Of a stretch of DNA of 64,000 nucleotides, positions 35,295 to 46,983 are shown piece by piece. Each line of letters begins with the position of its first letter. Position 1 is the first letter of the stretch. A program made the translations under genes and the position numbers. Under the pieces are notes generated by a model, which was given only the letters and a program-made list of their open reading frames with translations, had not been told where the DNA came from and made no database searches. Origin of the DNA: Desmodus rotundus (Eukaryota > Chordata > Mammalia > Chiroptera > Phyllostomidae); the NCBI RefSeq assembly GCF_022682495.2, contig NC_071397.1, positions 18,672,739 to 18,736,738 on the forward strand. Direction: 5' to 3'.

Positions 35295-37009
35295 TAAGCA
35301 GAAGAACCTCCCTTCTGTTAGAGTGTCACTATGTCGTACACCACATTATAATTACATCATCTGGGAAGATTGCAGTGATTATGAAGTCCCTTGTGTATTG
35401 AGATTATTAACGTTGACAATAATACACAATACTTCCCATGCCAAGTAAGCATTTACAGCTCTAGATACATCTGCATTTACTGTGGGTCTGAGCATGATTT
35501 ATTTCTTTTGCTTTGGAATTTTTCAATTTGAGGCCTATTGTGAGAGTTGACACATAAATACAGCTTTGTTTTCTCTTTGTAATATCTGTCAATGAGTTTT
35601 AATAATTCATTAATTCAACAAACATTTAATAACTGTCTATGCTGTGGGCCAAGCACTGTTAGAGTTTACGTGGAACAGAAAAACAAGTAAGATGTGGGCC
35701 TATGCTCCAAGTATTCACCATCTGCTAAGTATTTTTCTTTCCTCGTTTTTAATAACAATCCAATTTGAATGTTTATACTTGGTAGAATCTACTATGATCA
35801 ACAATAGTATACTTTATGCCATTGTTTAGCTATCTATTTAAATGAAATTTAATCATTATTTCTTCTCACTTCTACCCTTCATCACATCCTGGGCATCTTT
35901 CCTATGAAGCTGAATCATCCAATGGTGGCTATTCCTGAACATGAAGCTCTTGACTCCAAAGAGGTAAATGCAAGATACAATTGGAGATTTCATTGTCCAT
36001 CCATATCCATGTAATATTAGGTTGTAGGAATACACTAATGCTATTTAAAAAATATTAATGCAATTGTGGGGTTTTTAAAAGAAAGACTTAACTGGCCCAG
36101 TTTGTGTTTGTTAAGGAGAACCTGATAGCTAAGTGAATTTTTGCTGCTTCTCAACGTGGAAGGTGGTGTTAGAGGTTCTCATGCAGGTAGCACCTCCGTC
36201 ACAAACTAACTCCTTCTATCCTGACTGTCTTTGTGATTTTCTCTTTGGATTCATTGTGAAGCCACTGGTGCCTTTTTTTTCGGGAGGGTCCGTAGATGTC
36301 CCCCAATACTTACAGTGTATCTGCTGAGTCAGAGGTCTCAGTATCTCATGGTATCTCAGTTTCCAGTCCCCCACGTGAATTTCGCATGTGGCAAGTAGCA
36401 TACAGACAAAAGTGTGCCAGCTCAAATGCAGCCTATAAATTTCATGTAAATGCTTAGAACTTTGAAAGACCAAAAAAATACATTTTTAAAGACTCATTTT
36501 TATTTTTGTTAATAACCCAGAAAAAATTCTGTAAATTTTTTTAAAATTTTGTGTTAATCAACAGCAACAATAATTGAACAATGCTTTCTCCTTCTACATC
36601 CTCTCAGGCAAAGTGATAAATGTGAAAACAAAAATAACTTTTTAAAATAACTTTTTAAGAAAGGAACCAGTGAGCTCACCCACCCAGTTCAGACACCCTC
36701 ACCAATGAGCCACGCTCAGTTTCACAGCCTCCAACTTTAAGGGGAGAAAAGCCTAGTACAAAAGAAGTAGAAATAACAAAATTCCAAATAGAATCTGAAT
36801 ATTTTTCCTAAAACATCTTTTCCACAATTTGGGGCATATCATTCAGTTTTCATAAACTGACATCTTATTTCTGCACATTTTAAAAGCTTTACTGTCCAAC
36901 ACCAACATGCCTCTCAATTATAACATTAGTCATTAGAACAGATAAGGTGTGTTAAGAGTAGGTGTGGATTTATATACTTGGTTACATCTCTGATTTTTAA
37001 AAAATAGGA
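35295..37009. other. Mostly unassigned, with an L2 fragment
   Basis: At 35,590-35,720 ATTCATTAATTCAACAAACATTTAATAACTGTC...GGGCCAAGCACTGTTAGAG is an antisense L2 3' end. The remainder has no recognisable gene. 36,480-36,660 is very AT-rich. Confidence 0.5.
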
Positions 37010-37140
37010 TTACTGGTTCAATGAGTATAAACTTATGGAAATTTTTGATACATATAGCCAAATTGCATTCCTGAAAAACTGTAGCGGTTCATCCTACCAG
37101 AAGTCTGTTGTAATTAATACCTGTGTCTCATGTATACTTG
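37010..37140 (-). mobile_element. Old L1 3' remnant, part 1
   Basis: Antisense L1: TTTTTGATACATATAGCCAAATTGCATTCCTGAAAAACTGTAGCGGTTCATCCTACC corresponds to TTTTGATAGATATTGCCAAATTGCCCTCC and the TTTACACTCCCACC that follows. It is interrupted by a MIR and resumes at about 37,460. Confidence 0.6.
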
Positions 37141-37149
37141 TTGCATTGA

Positions 37150-37395
37150 GAATTATTATAATTGCCAATTTATTGAGAGCTTACTGTATGTTAAAACATG
37201 TTATGCACTTTATATGCGTTATCTTACTTAATCTTCACCAAACATTGTAAGTTAAGCACTATTATTATTCCCATCTTACAGATGAGGAAACTGAGGCTGA
37301 GGGAAATCAGCTAAAGCCACATAGCTGGACAGTGCACGATCAGGAGCCCAGACTGACTGCCTGAAGCCTGTGCTGTTGAGCACTCTGCCATACCC
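37150..37395 (-). mobile_element. MIR SINE inside L1
   Basis: Near-complete antisense MIR: TTTATTGAGAGCTTACTGTATG, CACTTTATATGCGTTATCTTACTTAATC, ATTATTATTCCCATCTTACAGATGAGGAAACTGAGGC, AGCCACATAGCTGGACAGTG. One of the best preserved MIRs in the window. Confidence 0.88.
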
Positions 37396-37459
37396 TATCT
37401 AGCTCTCTATCTTCATCTAAACTTCGCTCTGTGTTATCTAAACCTGTTTCCCTTTTAAA

Positions 37460-37690
37460 ATCACATTTTAAAGAATTTGCCATATAAAAGGAGAAATTAT
37501 ATTTTGTTTTAATTTGCACTTTAAAGTTCTGTATTTTCTGTTACTTTTGTCTATTTTCTTCTACATTAAGTTATGAATTTATCTACTGGTATGGCGATAT
37601 TTTTCCTATGGCATTGTAAACTCCCTTTAAATATTAAGGATATTAACTCTTTGTCAAATGTGCTAGCTCTTTCAGTGTGATGGTGGAAAA
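37460..37690 (-). mobile_element. Old L1 3' remnant, part 2
   Basis: TTTTAATTTGCACTTTAAAG, CTATTTTCTTCTACATT and TAAATATTAAGGATATTAACTCTTTGTCAAATG match antisense L1 (TTTAATTTGCATTTC..., TATATTCTGGATATTAATCCTTTGTC). Confidence 0.65.
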
Positions 37691-39282
37691 TTGTGTAATA
37701 GTAAAAAATCAGACAACTATATATGTCCAAAAAGAGAAGAATGGTGGAATAAATTTTGCATACTGCAGGTGAATGTATAAATCAAATATTCTCTTTCTTT
37801 CAAACAATAATTTTGGCTGAGGTTTATATGGGCTATTTCTATACAATAAGAATGTTTCTATACAATAATAGAGAATCAGTTGGTTGATTAAACAACAAAA
37901 GCATCCCGATGTAGTAATAAATACTGAACTAAAAGACTATGTTGAAAAAAGAATAGGGTAGAGGTAGTTTTGTAGTATTTGGCTTTTGCACCAATTGCCA
38001 TAACTCTAGAGACAAAACTCAAAATTAAGCTAATGAGTAAGATTGTCAAATATGATTTGAATCTCAGACTCGAAATATATGAAAACACCATACAAGAAAC
38101 TACAGTTTGAAGTTTAGCAATTGTGGGAGACGGTAAGTTAGATAATATTAGGGAATGTACATAATTAAGCAAAAGGACATTTTATGCTTCCAGTGTTCTG
38201 TATTTTACTTCTTAGTAACAGTGGCACATTTTGGAGCAATTTAACACATTTTACAGTTCCTTATGATATGTGGTCAGACTGTAATACTGATCTCTGTTTT
38301 TGTTCTTAAACCTTTTTTTGTTATTTACCTGCAAAGCATCGATCAAGAAAATGATCTGTTTTTATGTAGCAGTTCTAGTATTATGACTATGTAGCCTCAG
38401 GAGTAAAGCATTCAAGTTATAAACCCAGTACAAGTGAACAATTATGGAAGTAGCTTTCATGGGATCTCAAAATTTACCGTTTAGTTTTTCTCCCATTTTT
38501 TAAAGACAGCAGTCTGTCTTTTTTTACTACACTACTCCCATTTCTTGTGTTCCATTATTCTATTGCAGATTCTAGTTTTTTTAAATTACCTTGGTAGTTC
38601 ATTTAAAACCAACAGGCCTCAGATTTATCTGATTTGACCCAATTACTGTTTTCATAATTCATATAATTTAAAATGTACATTGAAAAAAGATCTAATTCAA
38701 AACAATCCACTTATTGTCTAGTTCAGTGCTTGTCAAGTCTGGCAGAACATTAGAATCTGCTTTATAAAAGTCCCAGGAGCAGGGTTCACTTCCAGCAAAT
38801 TGAATCAAGGATCTCTGGAGGTGGACAAAGACATTGGTATGTTTTCAAATCTTGGTGATTCAAAAGCACAAGAGATGAGATCCTCAAATTCTAGCTTCTT
38901 CATTGGCAGTTTAGGGAAGCCAAAAAAATCAGTTATTCAATCATAGAAACAAAAACTTGAAAGCAGGAGAATTATTTAAAAAATTAGTTTCAAGGAATGC
39001 TTTGAATTAATAGAAATTTGGGCTACACATACCTGTCTGTCAAAAAGGCTTACGTGTGCTTTAACTTGTGTAGAGTAATTTTGAGAGAGCTTTCCTGTTG
39101 AGATTCATTATAATTTATTTAGTAAAACCTAACACTTTGTTTCTGTGTTTTCTTTGTATCTGCTTTGGAAAATACTTAGGCTAAAGTTTGGCAAAGCATT
39201 TGTTGCAAGCTAAGACTGGGGGCTGGTAAATTCCAATGAATGTTTCCTTTAGCATTTTATGTGGCACTTTAAAAAAATACTT
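37691..39282. other. Mostly unassigned, with a MER20 copy
   Basis: At about 38,725-38,880 (plus) TCAAGTCTGGCAGAACATTAGAATC, AAAGTCCCAGGAG and GAATCAAGGATCTCTGGAGGTGG follow MER20, a non-autonomous hAT-Charlie element. The rest is AT-rich without recognisable genes. Confidence 0.55.
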
Positions 39283-39672
39283 GCTCACTGTGGCTGGGAC
39301 TCAGTTGGTGAGAGCACTGTCCTGATGCACCAAGATTGCAGGTTTGGCCCAGGCTGTTGTGGCTCAGTGGATTGAGTGCTGGCCTGAGAACCAAAGGGTC
39401 ACAGGTTTGATTCCCAGTCAGGGCACTTCCCTGGGTTGTGGGCTAGGTCCATGGTGGGGGAGGGTGCAAGAGAGGCAACCACACATTGATGTTTCTCTCC
39501 CTCTCTTCTCCTCTCTCTAGAAATGAGTAAATAAAATCTTTAAAAAATATTGCAGGTTTGGTCCCTGGTCAGGGCACAAGAATCAACCAATAAATGCATC
39601 ACTAAGTGGAACAACAAACAGATGTCTCTCTCTCTCCTTTCCTTTCTCTCCAAAATCAGTCGATAATTTTTT
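39283..39672 (+). mobile_element. Older Ves SINE, split by a younger Ves
   Basis: The head GTTGGTGAGAGCACTGTCCTGATGCACCAAG is followed by the nested element. The body then continues GGTCCCTGGTCAGGGCACAAGAATCAACCAATAAATGCATC, GTGGAACAACAAACAGATG and CTCTCTCTCTCC. This is the older Ves layout with an 'ATCAACCAATGAATGCAT' body, distinct from the inserted copy. Confidence 0.85.
39348..39548 (+). mobile_element. Younger Ves SINE nested in an older Ves
   Basis: A full-length head (CCCAGGCTGTTGTGGCTCAGTGGATTGAG), B box GGTTTGATTCCCAGTCAGGGCAC, GGGTTGTGGGCTAGGTCCATGG, and tail AAATGAGTAAATAAAATC. ATTGCAGGTTTGG is present exactly on both sides (39,335-39,347 and 39,549-39,561). That gives precise insertion limits and the relative age of the two subfamilies. 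Confidence 0.92.
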
Positions 39673-42600
39673 TTAAAAGCTTGGTCATTGATGAACTCTC
39701 ATACAAGCAGATGAGATCTCAAAATAATCAATTTGACCGTTTTGGTCAGCTAGCTGATCAATTTTCAAAGCAGGTCACTTTCCCAGATTTCAATTATTCA
39801 CACCAAGGCAGTAGTCTCCAAGAAGATACACAGCTAACACCATCTAATTCTGATCAAATGTCCTGCCTGACATACATGATTTTTGAATGGGCTACTTAGA
39901 AGAAAATAAATTCTTGTAGCAAAAATTACTTCTGGTTGTCTTCATCACGTTTGGTGAATTCAGCATCTCTTTGATCCACAACCACTCTATAACCCACTTC
40001 TCTTTCTGCAGGTTTAATTGTGAAAGTCCTACTGGGGAATGAGACATAAACAGACCCGCCACTTTCACATTATCTACTATGTGTGGCCCTGGGCCTGTTT
40101 TATTTTGAACTTGAGGGTCACTGATTTCCAAAAACATGATTAGATGCATTTGATTCTGACCCTTCAGATCTACTTTTTACTAATATCTCTTGAAAGCTAA
40201 TCGTTCACTAGTTGCTCATAAAACACATACCTGGCAAATTCTTCTCCTGTTTTCTTATTCCTCCTCTTTGCAAATTCTGATCAACATTTAAGGGCTGGCA
40301 AAATCACAACTCTTGATAGCAAGGTCACTATGAATGATTAGCTGCTGGCTTGGTGTGTATAAGCTTTTTACTGTGCTCATTTTATTTTGAGTTCCAGAAC
40401 CTCCTTTGATGCCTAAAGTTTTAATCTAATGGGACTAGTGTCTCATTCATCTATCTTTATTCTCCAGATGACAACATAAAACAGAAAAAATAAGTGACTT
40501 GTCCATGGAAGCCAGTCTCATTTTCTGGTTTGATTTAAGGGTAACAATGAAACTATCAAGAATGGGCTCACGCTGTTCCCTTCAGGCAATTACTCTAAAT
40601 ATTACTTCTCAAAATCAAGCTTGGATAAATCTTGAAGTGTTCAAGGTCGTAATCTTAGGCAAGAACCTGGAATATGGATATTACTAATTGCTAATTAAAA
40701 GAAGATTCATATGCTTTGATAGACAACTGGCCAGAAGACCAGGGTAAATTTGCCTTATAAAGGCATCTAATAGGGCATGTGTATTGATAGCATCTTGCCC
40801 AGGCATTCAAGTAGGCAAGGAAATATTATAATCAAGGGAAGGGCATCCCTATTGCCAGATTTGGCAGCAGTGAACCCTGACAAAGTAAATTTCCTGTGCT
40901 GTAAGACCCAGTCTGTGTTGGGGGAATATAATTAAAACAAAACTCCTCCAAAAAACCTTCTACTAAACCAGAAGTTGAATTCACAAAAGCACTAGAGAAA
41001 GAAAACAATTTTATTACTGAATAAGCATTAAACCAGAATGTGGTATGCATCACAGATAATCACTAGGAGATTAAAAAGCAGGAACAAATCTTACCCTTCA
41101 TGTAGTCAAGCATAAATATACATGTTCTCAAGATAAATAATTCAATTCATTCTCCAGAAGAGGGCTTGACAGCGCATTTATTACACATTGTTTATCCTTT
41201 ATCACCTGGGAAGTGAGGTGACCAACTGTGTCAGTTAATTGGCTTTTACACAAAAGGAAAAATAAACTTTTCATATCTTTATCACAGGGGGCAGTTTTAC
41301 AACTTGGAGTCAGGTATCAGCTGAAGTTAGGTGTTCACCCTCTTCTCGGAAACTAGGAGACAGGGATGGTCTCTCACTTGAATGTTTACTTGGTAGTCAA
41401 TCCTTGAGAAAGTTTCCTGGGTCTTAAAGCTGACAAAATGCCCATCTAATTTTCCAAACGACTTATATGCATTTGAAAGAATGGAGAATTTACTCACAGT
41501 GACTCAAGTTTTCTAAAGTAAATGCTCTAAGAACAGAGGATGGGAGATCTCTTCCCTTATTTTCCACAGGAGAATTAAGCCTCTTGTTTTTTGTTTCTAT
41601 TTGTCCTTACACCTGGTTGGCAATGGGCAGAACTGAAATCTGAGAGAGTCTTACTGTGAATTAGTGAGTAAAAAGAAAGAAGCCTCACTTACTTTCTTTT
41701 CTAGGGACTTAGTTGAAGCCACAGTCGGAGCGGTTCTGAGTGGACAATTTAGGGGTCTCTCTTTAAGTCCTCTCAGTGGACTGCTGCTGGGTTTTGTAGT
41801 CTAGGGAGTCATGGCAAAGCTGAGCAAAAGCAGGAGCTGGAACGACTTCCACCCTCTGTGTGCTGGTTTTTCAAGACAAACAAACAACATGAGATCCATG
41901 TAATAACTATCTGGAGCTCGGCTCCTCCAGACATTAAATATTTTTGACTCCAGGTTCAACGCTGTGCTCTCTAGAGTCCATTCTACCTGCATTCTCTATC
42001 ACAATGTCTTTCTAGGACCTTAATTACTGAATGCTCTATTGCGTCTGGCTTATGGACAATATGTTCTAGTGCTAGATTTTGTGTCTTTACACCAAAGTTA
42101 GTGGTTATGTAAATGTCCAAAGTACTTTTAAAATCTTCCAGAAAAAAATAAGTATGTAGCAATTAATATGATACACATTTTCTGGAAATTGCCTTTTGTT
42201 CTGCATGCATGAAGTCTGGCTTTATATTTACAAGAGCACATATTTTGATCCTTTTGTTTTCGTTTGGCAGAGAAGAGTGTGTGTAGAGGGTTTTGTATTA
42301 AAAGGGGCAGAGAAGTAGTAAATGTACACCACACATTCTTTAATAAAAAATGCTTTCTGTAAAATTGACTTAAAGTTTTGCAACACTACATCACTTATTC
42401 CTCAAAGCAAATTTGAAATAAAAATATGTTTTTTGGAATTCAACTCCCTTCAAAATAATGCTTTTCTAAGTCTTAAGTTTTTCTTTATGTTTTCTTACAT
42501 CCAAAAGGAACGGGTTGGTCAGCTGGCAGTGTGATGAAGTACTGAACCTGAACTGACAGGATGCTAGTCCGAATAGAAGAAGAATTTATTTCTTATTTCA

Positions 42601-43084
42601 TTAATGACTTTCATCTTTCTTAAACATCAACCTTTGTTTTTCTCAAGTTCTTTAGCTCATTACCGATATGGAGATTGGCAAAGGAAAGTAACAAAGTTCA
42701 CACATGTCTAACGCCATGACTCTGGCCGCCAGAGCGCACCGTACGCACCACTTCCAACCAGTGCCGAACGTGGCGCAGTGATCCCTCGGCTCTGCCAGGC
42801 GGCTCAGGAAGTGGGGCTGAGTTTGCCAGCCAGCTGTCAGAGGATGAACTACCTATTCCCCCTCCATCTGATCTAATTCTTCACGGAATTATAAAATCTT
42901 ATATCTGAGAGAGAATTTAGAAGGCATTTAATCCAACATTTTATTTAAAGTTATAATCATGTCTGCAAGTATTTCATTATATGTCCTCTGTTTAAACTTT
43001 TCTGGTGGCAAGTCAGATACAATATATGTTTTAAGTGTCGCTAAGACAAACTAATGACTATAAGAACAACAAAAACAACTAGAA
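39673..43084. other. Unassigned DNA
   Basis: About 3.4 kb without a recognised repeat or gene. Frames at 39,606-39,899 (97 aa, starting in the Ves tail) and 39,892-40,149 have no domain. 42,720-42,800 is a small CpG-containing patch. Confidence 0.45.
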
Positions 43085-43265
43085 AACATTGAAAGACTAG
43101 GGCTTAATTTCAAATACTGTGGCCTTGAGCATCATATTTAATCTTTTTCAGCCTCAGTTTAATTCTCTGTAAAATGAGATCAAAGGATTAAGGTGAAGAT
43201 CTACACTAATGTATACAAAGTGCTTAGCATGTAAAATATATAACACTTAATAATTGTTAGTCAAA
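43085..43265 (+). mobile_element. MIR SINE
   Basis: TGTGGCCTTGAGCATCATATTTAATC, CAGCCTCAGTTTAATTCTCTGTAAAATGAGATCAAAGG, TGTATACAAAGTGCTTAGCATGTAAAATATATAACACTTAATAA follow MIR in sense. Confidence 0.8.
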
Positions 43266-45079
43266 TCATGATGATTTCTTTAAGTCCCTTGTAATACTAG
43301 CTAACAACTGTTGGCACTTTCAGGAAAATCTAAATAAATGGTGGTTTTTATTTGTTAGAAAGAACAGGAGGAGATGTAATTTCATCATTTACTCTTTTCA
43401 GTTGAAACTTCAGAGAATCCCAGGTGGTGAGAGCTACAAGTCATGTATTTCCTGACTGTTCCGTTTTCCTTGGCCAGACAAATCAGTAATGGAGCTACCC
43501 CTTCATTTTAGTAGCTCTTTCTCTAACTCCTCTGTGTCATCTAACATATGCAGTTTCTTCTGAGATAATACAGGATGTATCAATGTCTGACAATCCTAGG
43601 CTGCCACTTGGCCATTGTCAGGCTTCCTGTCTGCTTTACTCACCCCTTGCACAGGGAGAAGAAGCCCCTGTTCTTCTCCCAGCCGCTCTTTCAGACCTCT
43701 GCTTCTTCACGCTGTGACTCACTCAGCCCAGGGCAAAGCAGGGAGAGTTGCCTTCAAAGAGCAACTGACCTCTGTGATTCTCCACCTGCCATTTTGGAAC
43801 ACCCCATTGTCAGCCATGAGTTGGCACCGAAATAAAGTTTAGGTCACTTCTTTCCATTGGTGTCATTCTATTACATTCTAGCAGAGTAATGTTTTAGAAT
43901 TAAATTTCTCTTTGGGCCTCATGTCCAATACTTTCTTTTATATTTTTGTCTTGAATTATATGATCTGCTCATACCCATTTCTATTCGATTACATTTATCT
44001 TATCTGTTCCAGACAGTCAACCACTATCAAATAGAAACACATAGAGATTGGATGGATAAATACATTATTACAATCACTGTCCTACCACATAACTGTATTA
44101 TAAAGCCAATTGAATCAATATATGAAAAAAAGGCAAGAGGTCTTTTGTAGTGTTTCATTTTGCAAACGATGGGACTTAATTCAATCCCAATTCACTTTAC
44201 CCCCTTGTTTTATAGCTTATGTTTTAGGGAATGATGCAGTGAATGCTAAAAGATAGGGAAGGCAGCTGCCAAGTGGTGGAAAGGTGAGGGGCTGTGGGTG
44301 GGATGTGGCATGTGGCAATGCTGTTCCTGGCCCTTCAGAGCTAAGGTAACCCTCTGCAGGAGGCCAGGTTGGCTCTCCTGGGCTCTCAAGAGACCAGAGT
44401 CTGATGTGAAGCTAAGCTGCATATCTTTATTATGCCATTAGTTGGGTAACAAGAAAATAGCTACCAGAGAAAAAAATAAACACAATTTTTTTTTACTCTA
44501 GACCATTTTCCAAAAATATGAAATGCTATGCCTAAATGTTAATGTACAAGTTTTGGGGTATATTTTTTAAAAAATAAATATTTATCTTCATCATTTGACT
44601 ATTTTTTCTTATTTTTCAGCAATGAAGTTGGAGCAGAAGCTAAAATCCCAGGCTGCGCTAAAGAGTTTTGTAATGCTGGTGCTAATTGTTTACTAGATTT
44701 AACTTTTACTTCTTCAGTATTAGTGTTCCCATTAGCAGTGCAGCGGTGGAACTAAAAAAAGGTTTCTTGCACGCACATAACATTTCAGTACTCAATAACA
44801 CCCAGATTTACTTACAGCTTCTCGCACCACTAATAGAGTCTTTAATGCCTTCTGTTAAGCTGACAGCAATACTAAGGTGTCCCTGTATTTGGAAGTAAAA
44901 TAAAGAAGAACTGTGGGTAAATAGAACAATGGTTGTGACTGTTTTTCAATATGTTTTATTTAATGCATAATTACTTACTGAATCAGGTTTTAGTCCCCTT
45001 TTGCTTTTTCTTTCTTTTTTTTACATGCAAAGAAAAAGAACAGCTTTTTTAAAAAAAATGAGGCTCTGCATGCTTTCCG
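43266..45079. other. Unassigned DNA
   Basis: No gene recognised. The 86-residue frame at 43,575-43,835 is proline/serine-rich by composition only. Confidence 0.45.
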
Positions 45080-45660
45080 GAGACATTCATACTGAGGGGT
45101 TCGTTGGAGAGATCTTGGACGTGAGGAAGTTGGTGTTTTGCAAAACACTGTTTTCCTGTTCTGTTGGGTCTGCGCTGCAGGACAGGCTATGTCGCGGGGG
45201 CAGGCCGCTGATGGTGAGCATGGTGCCATGGCAGAGTCTCCAACAGTGCCCCGTGATTCTTGTGAAGGCTCTCTCAGAGTCAGCCCGTGCTCAAAATCCT
45301 GTGATCAGCAAAGACCATGGAGCACACCCACACTGTGATGCCAGTCCCAGGGGCCCACCTGCCAGCACACATGATGCGCATGTCCTGGCCGCGCTCAGTT
45401 TTGCCCAGTCATCACCCCAGTAGCAAGCCCAGCCCGGAGGCCTCGGACAAGGCACACTAAGGAAGAACCCCCTGCACTTCTGACAGTGTGCTCCTGGTAG
45501 CAGAGGGGACTTAGTGATGGCCGATTTACTTACCCTCTGCACATAACCCTCGATCCCCTTGAAGTCAACACTGTCTGAGTCATAGCTCCCTCAGACCACT
45601 GCTTGATCACTCCATCGTCCCGCTCAGGGGAAAGCACGCGGAGTTGTCTACAGAAGAGTG
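45080..45660. other. GC-richer unassigned segment
   Basis: Distinctly higher GC than its surroundings, with scattered CpGs (TGTCGCGGGGGC at 45,190, GGCCGCGC near 45,386, CCCGCTC near 45,620). On the minus strand a frame reading DSDSVDFKGIEGYVQR ends at a perfect AG/GTAAGT donor-like site (about 45,535). A stop lies just upstream and I match no protein. It could be a processed pseudogene or a decayed LTR; I cannot decide. Confidence 0.3.
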
Positions 45661-45887
45661 ACTATCCTTCATTCTCTACCCATCGTTTTGGGGTGTTTCA
45701 TTGCCAGTTGTCAGTTGGTACCAGGAAATGTAAAATTCTCATCATCTTCTCAATTAGTGGGTGAAGAGCCATTGAGTCTTAGGAAAGTTCTCTGCTCATC
45801 TCTCCTCCCCCAAATAAAACTTCTTCGTCAACCTGCTAAGTTATGTGAATCATCACCTTAGATTATTGGTAATAATTACTGGTATTC
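45661..45887. other. Unassigned flank
   Basis: Short AT-rich stretch ending at the CCTG target of the following LTR. Confidence 0.5.
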
Positions 45888-45891
45888 CCTG

Positions 45892-46594
45892 TGACACAGA
45901 GAGGTCTGATCAGATCACTGGGGAGGAGAAGGGAAGGGCCGTAGGGAGGTTGCCAGAACAATGGTAAACTGCCTAGGACGGGATTGGCTGTGAGGCTAAA
46001 TGCCTCCAGACTGCATGGAATTAGGGGTGAGAAGATTTGAAATATGAAGGGGACTGGCTCTCTGGCTCTCAGGCTCTCTTCTTCCTTGAGGATGCCTGGA
46101 TGATGATGCTTGTTCTGCAGCTGCTTGTGTTTCCTAACAGACAGTATTTTGGATGGGAAGGAATTCCAGGCACAGCCTAGGATGGGGCTGGCCTGGCAGA
46201 GGGTGTCAGTGTTATTCTTTGGCGGTTCTAGAGGGGATGAGCTCTGAGGCAGGAGCCTGCCATTCTTCCATCATTGTGTGGCTTTTGTATCCTTTGTTGT
46301 TTTAGTTTGTAAACTAACCCTATAGAAATAACATAATTAAAACTAACTGGGGAAATGATAGGGGAACTCAGGTGTTAAAGAGTTTAACCTTAATTGATAG
46401 CTTAAGTTATTAAAGCTATAGCTAAAGACTTCAAGATTTTAGCTTCAGTGACTAATACATGTGGAAAACTGTTATTCTAAAATTTCTGAGCTTTTGAATA
46501 AAGACTTCTTTCCTTTATCACCAAACCTTTGAATCTGGAATTTTGCCTAGAGGGTGGCAGCGGGCAGCAGGGCCCCACTTGCTGTTCCGCAACA
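45892..46594 (+). mobile_element. Solo LTR, family LTR-A, copy 1
   Basis: Starts TGACACAGAGAGG and ends GCTGTTCCGCAACA. CCTG lies exactly on both sides (45,888-45,891 and 46,595-46,598), a 4-bp duplication as in gammaretrovirus-like (class I) elements. AATAAA at 46,497-46,502 is followed by about 90 bp of U5. The body shares a long, ordered series of blocks with 62,358-63,080 on the other strand: GAGATTTGAAAT-type promoter area, GACAGTATTTTGGATGGGAAGG, GGCACAGCCTAGGAT, GTGTGGCTTTTGTATC, AACTCAGGTGTTAA, TTTCCTTTATCACCAAACC. No internal viral sequence is present. Confidence 0.88.
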
Positions 46595-46609
46595 CCTGTG
46601 CTCTTTCCT

Positions 46610-46790
46610 TGTGCCAGGTGCCACACCAAGTACTTTACATGGGTTTACTTTAACCTTCACAATATGCCTATGAATATTATTATTCATATTTTGTGTTTCT
46701 AAGAACAGGCAGGCTCCAATAGATTGAATAAAGCTAGTAAGTGGTACAGGTAGAATTCAAATCAAATCAGACTCCATATCCAAGCTTTTT
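46610..46790 (-). mobile_element. MIR SINE
   Basis: Antisense MIR: TTGTGCCAGGTGCCACACCAAGTACTTTACATGGG, ACTTTAACCTTCACAATATGCCTATGAATATTATTATTC, GCTAGTAAGTGGTACAGGTAGAATTCAAATC. Confidence 0.75.
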
Positions 46791-46983
46791 ATTCAGTCAT
46801 TCATTCATTCGTTTTTTGACCTTGAGTAAAAAAGGTTGAGTTGATCACATTCCTCAGCTCATGCCAGGTTGCTATTATAAGTTTGAGAAAGGACCCTCTA
46901 CTGTGTAGTTTGATTAGATGATTGATTGAATGATCTTTTATAACAATTGCTATCTTCCCTTCCCCTGCTGTAGACACATTCTT

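Noticed and set aside
45001..45423. 140-residue open frame
   Set aside because: It starts in a poly(T/A) tract and no residues match a known family. The GC-rich DNA beneath it is listed as unassigned instead.
45500..45600. Coding exon on the minus strand ending at a GTAAGT
   Set aside because: A stop codon lies just upstream, no acceptor fits, and perfect donor hexamers occur many times by chance in 64 kb. Kept only as a low-interest note.
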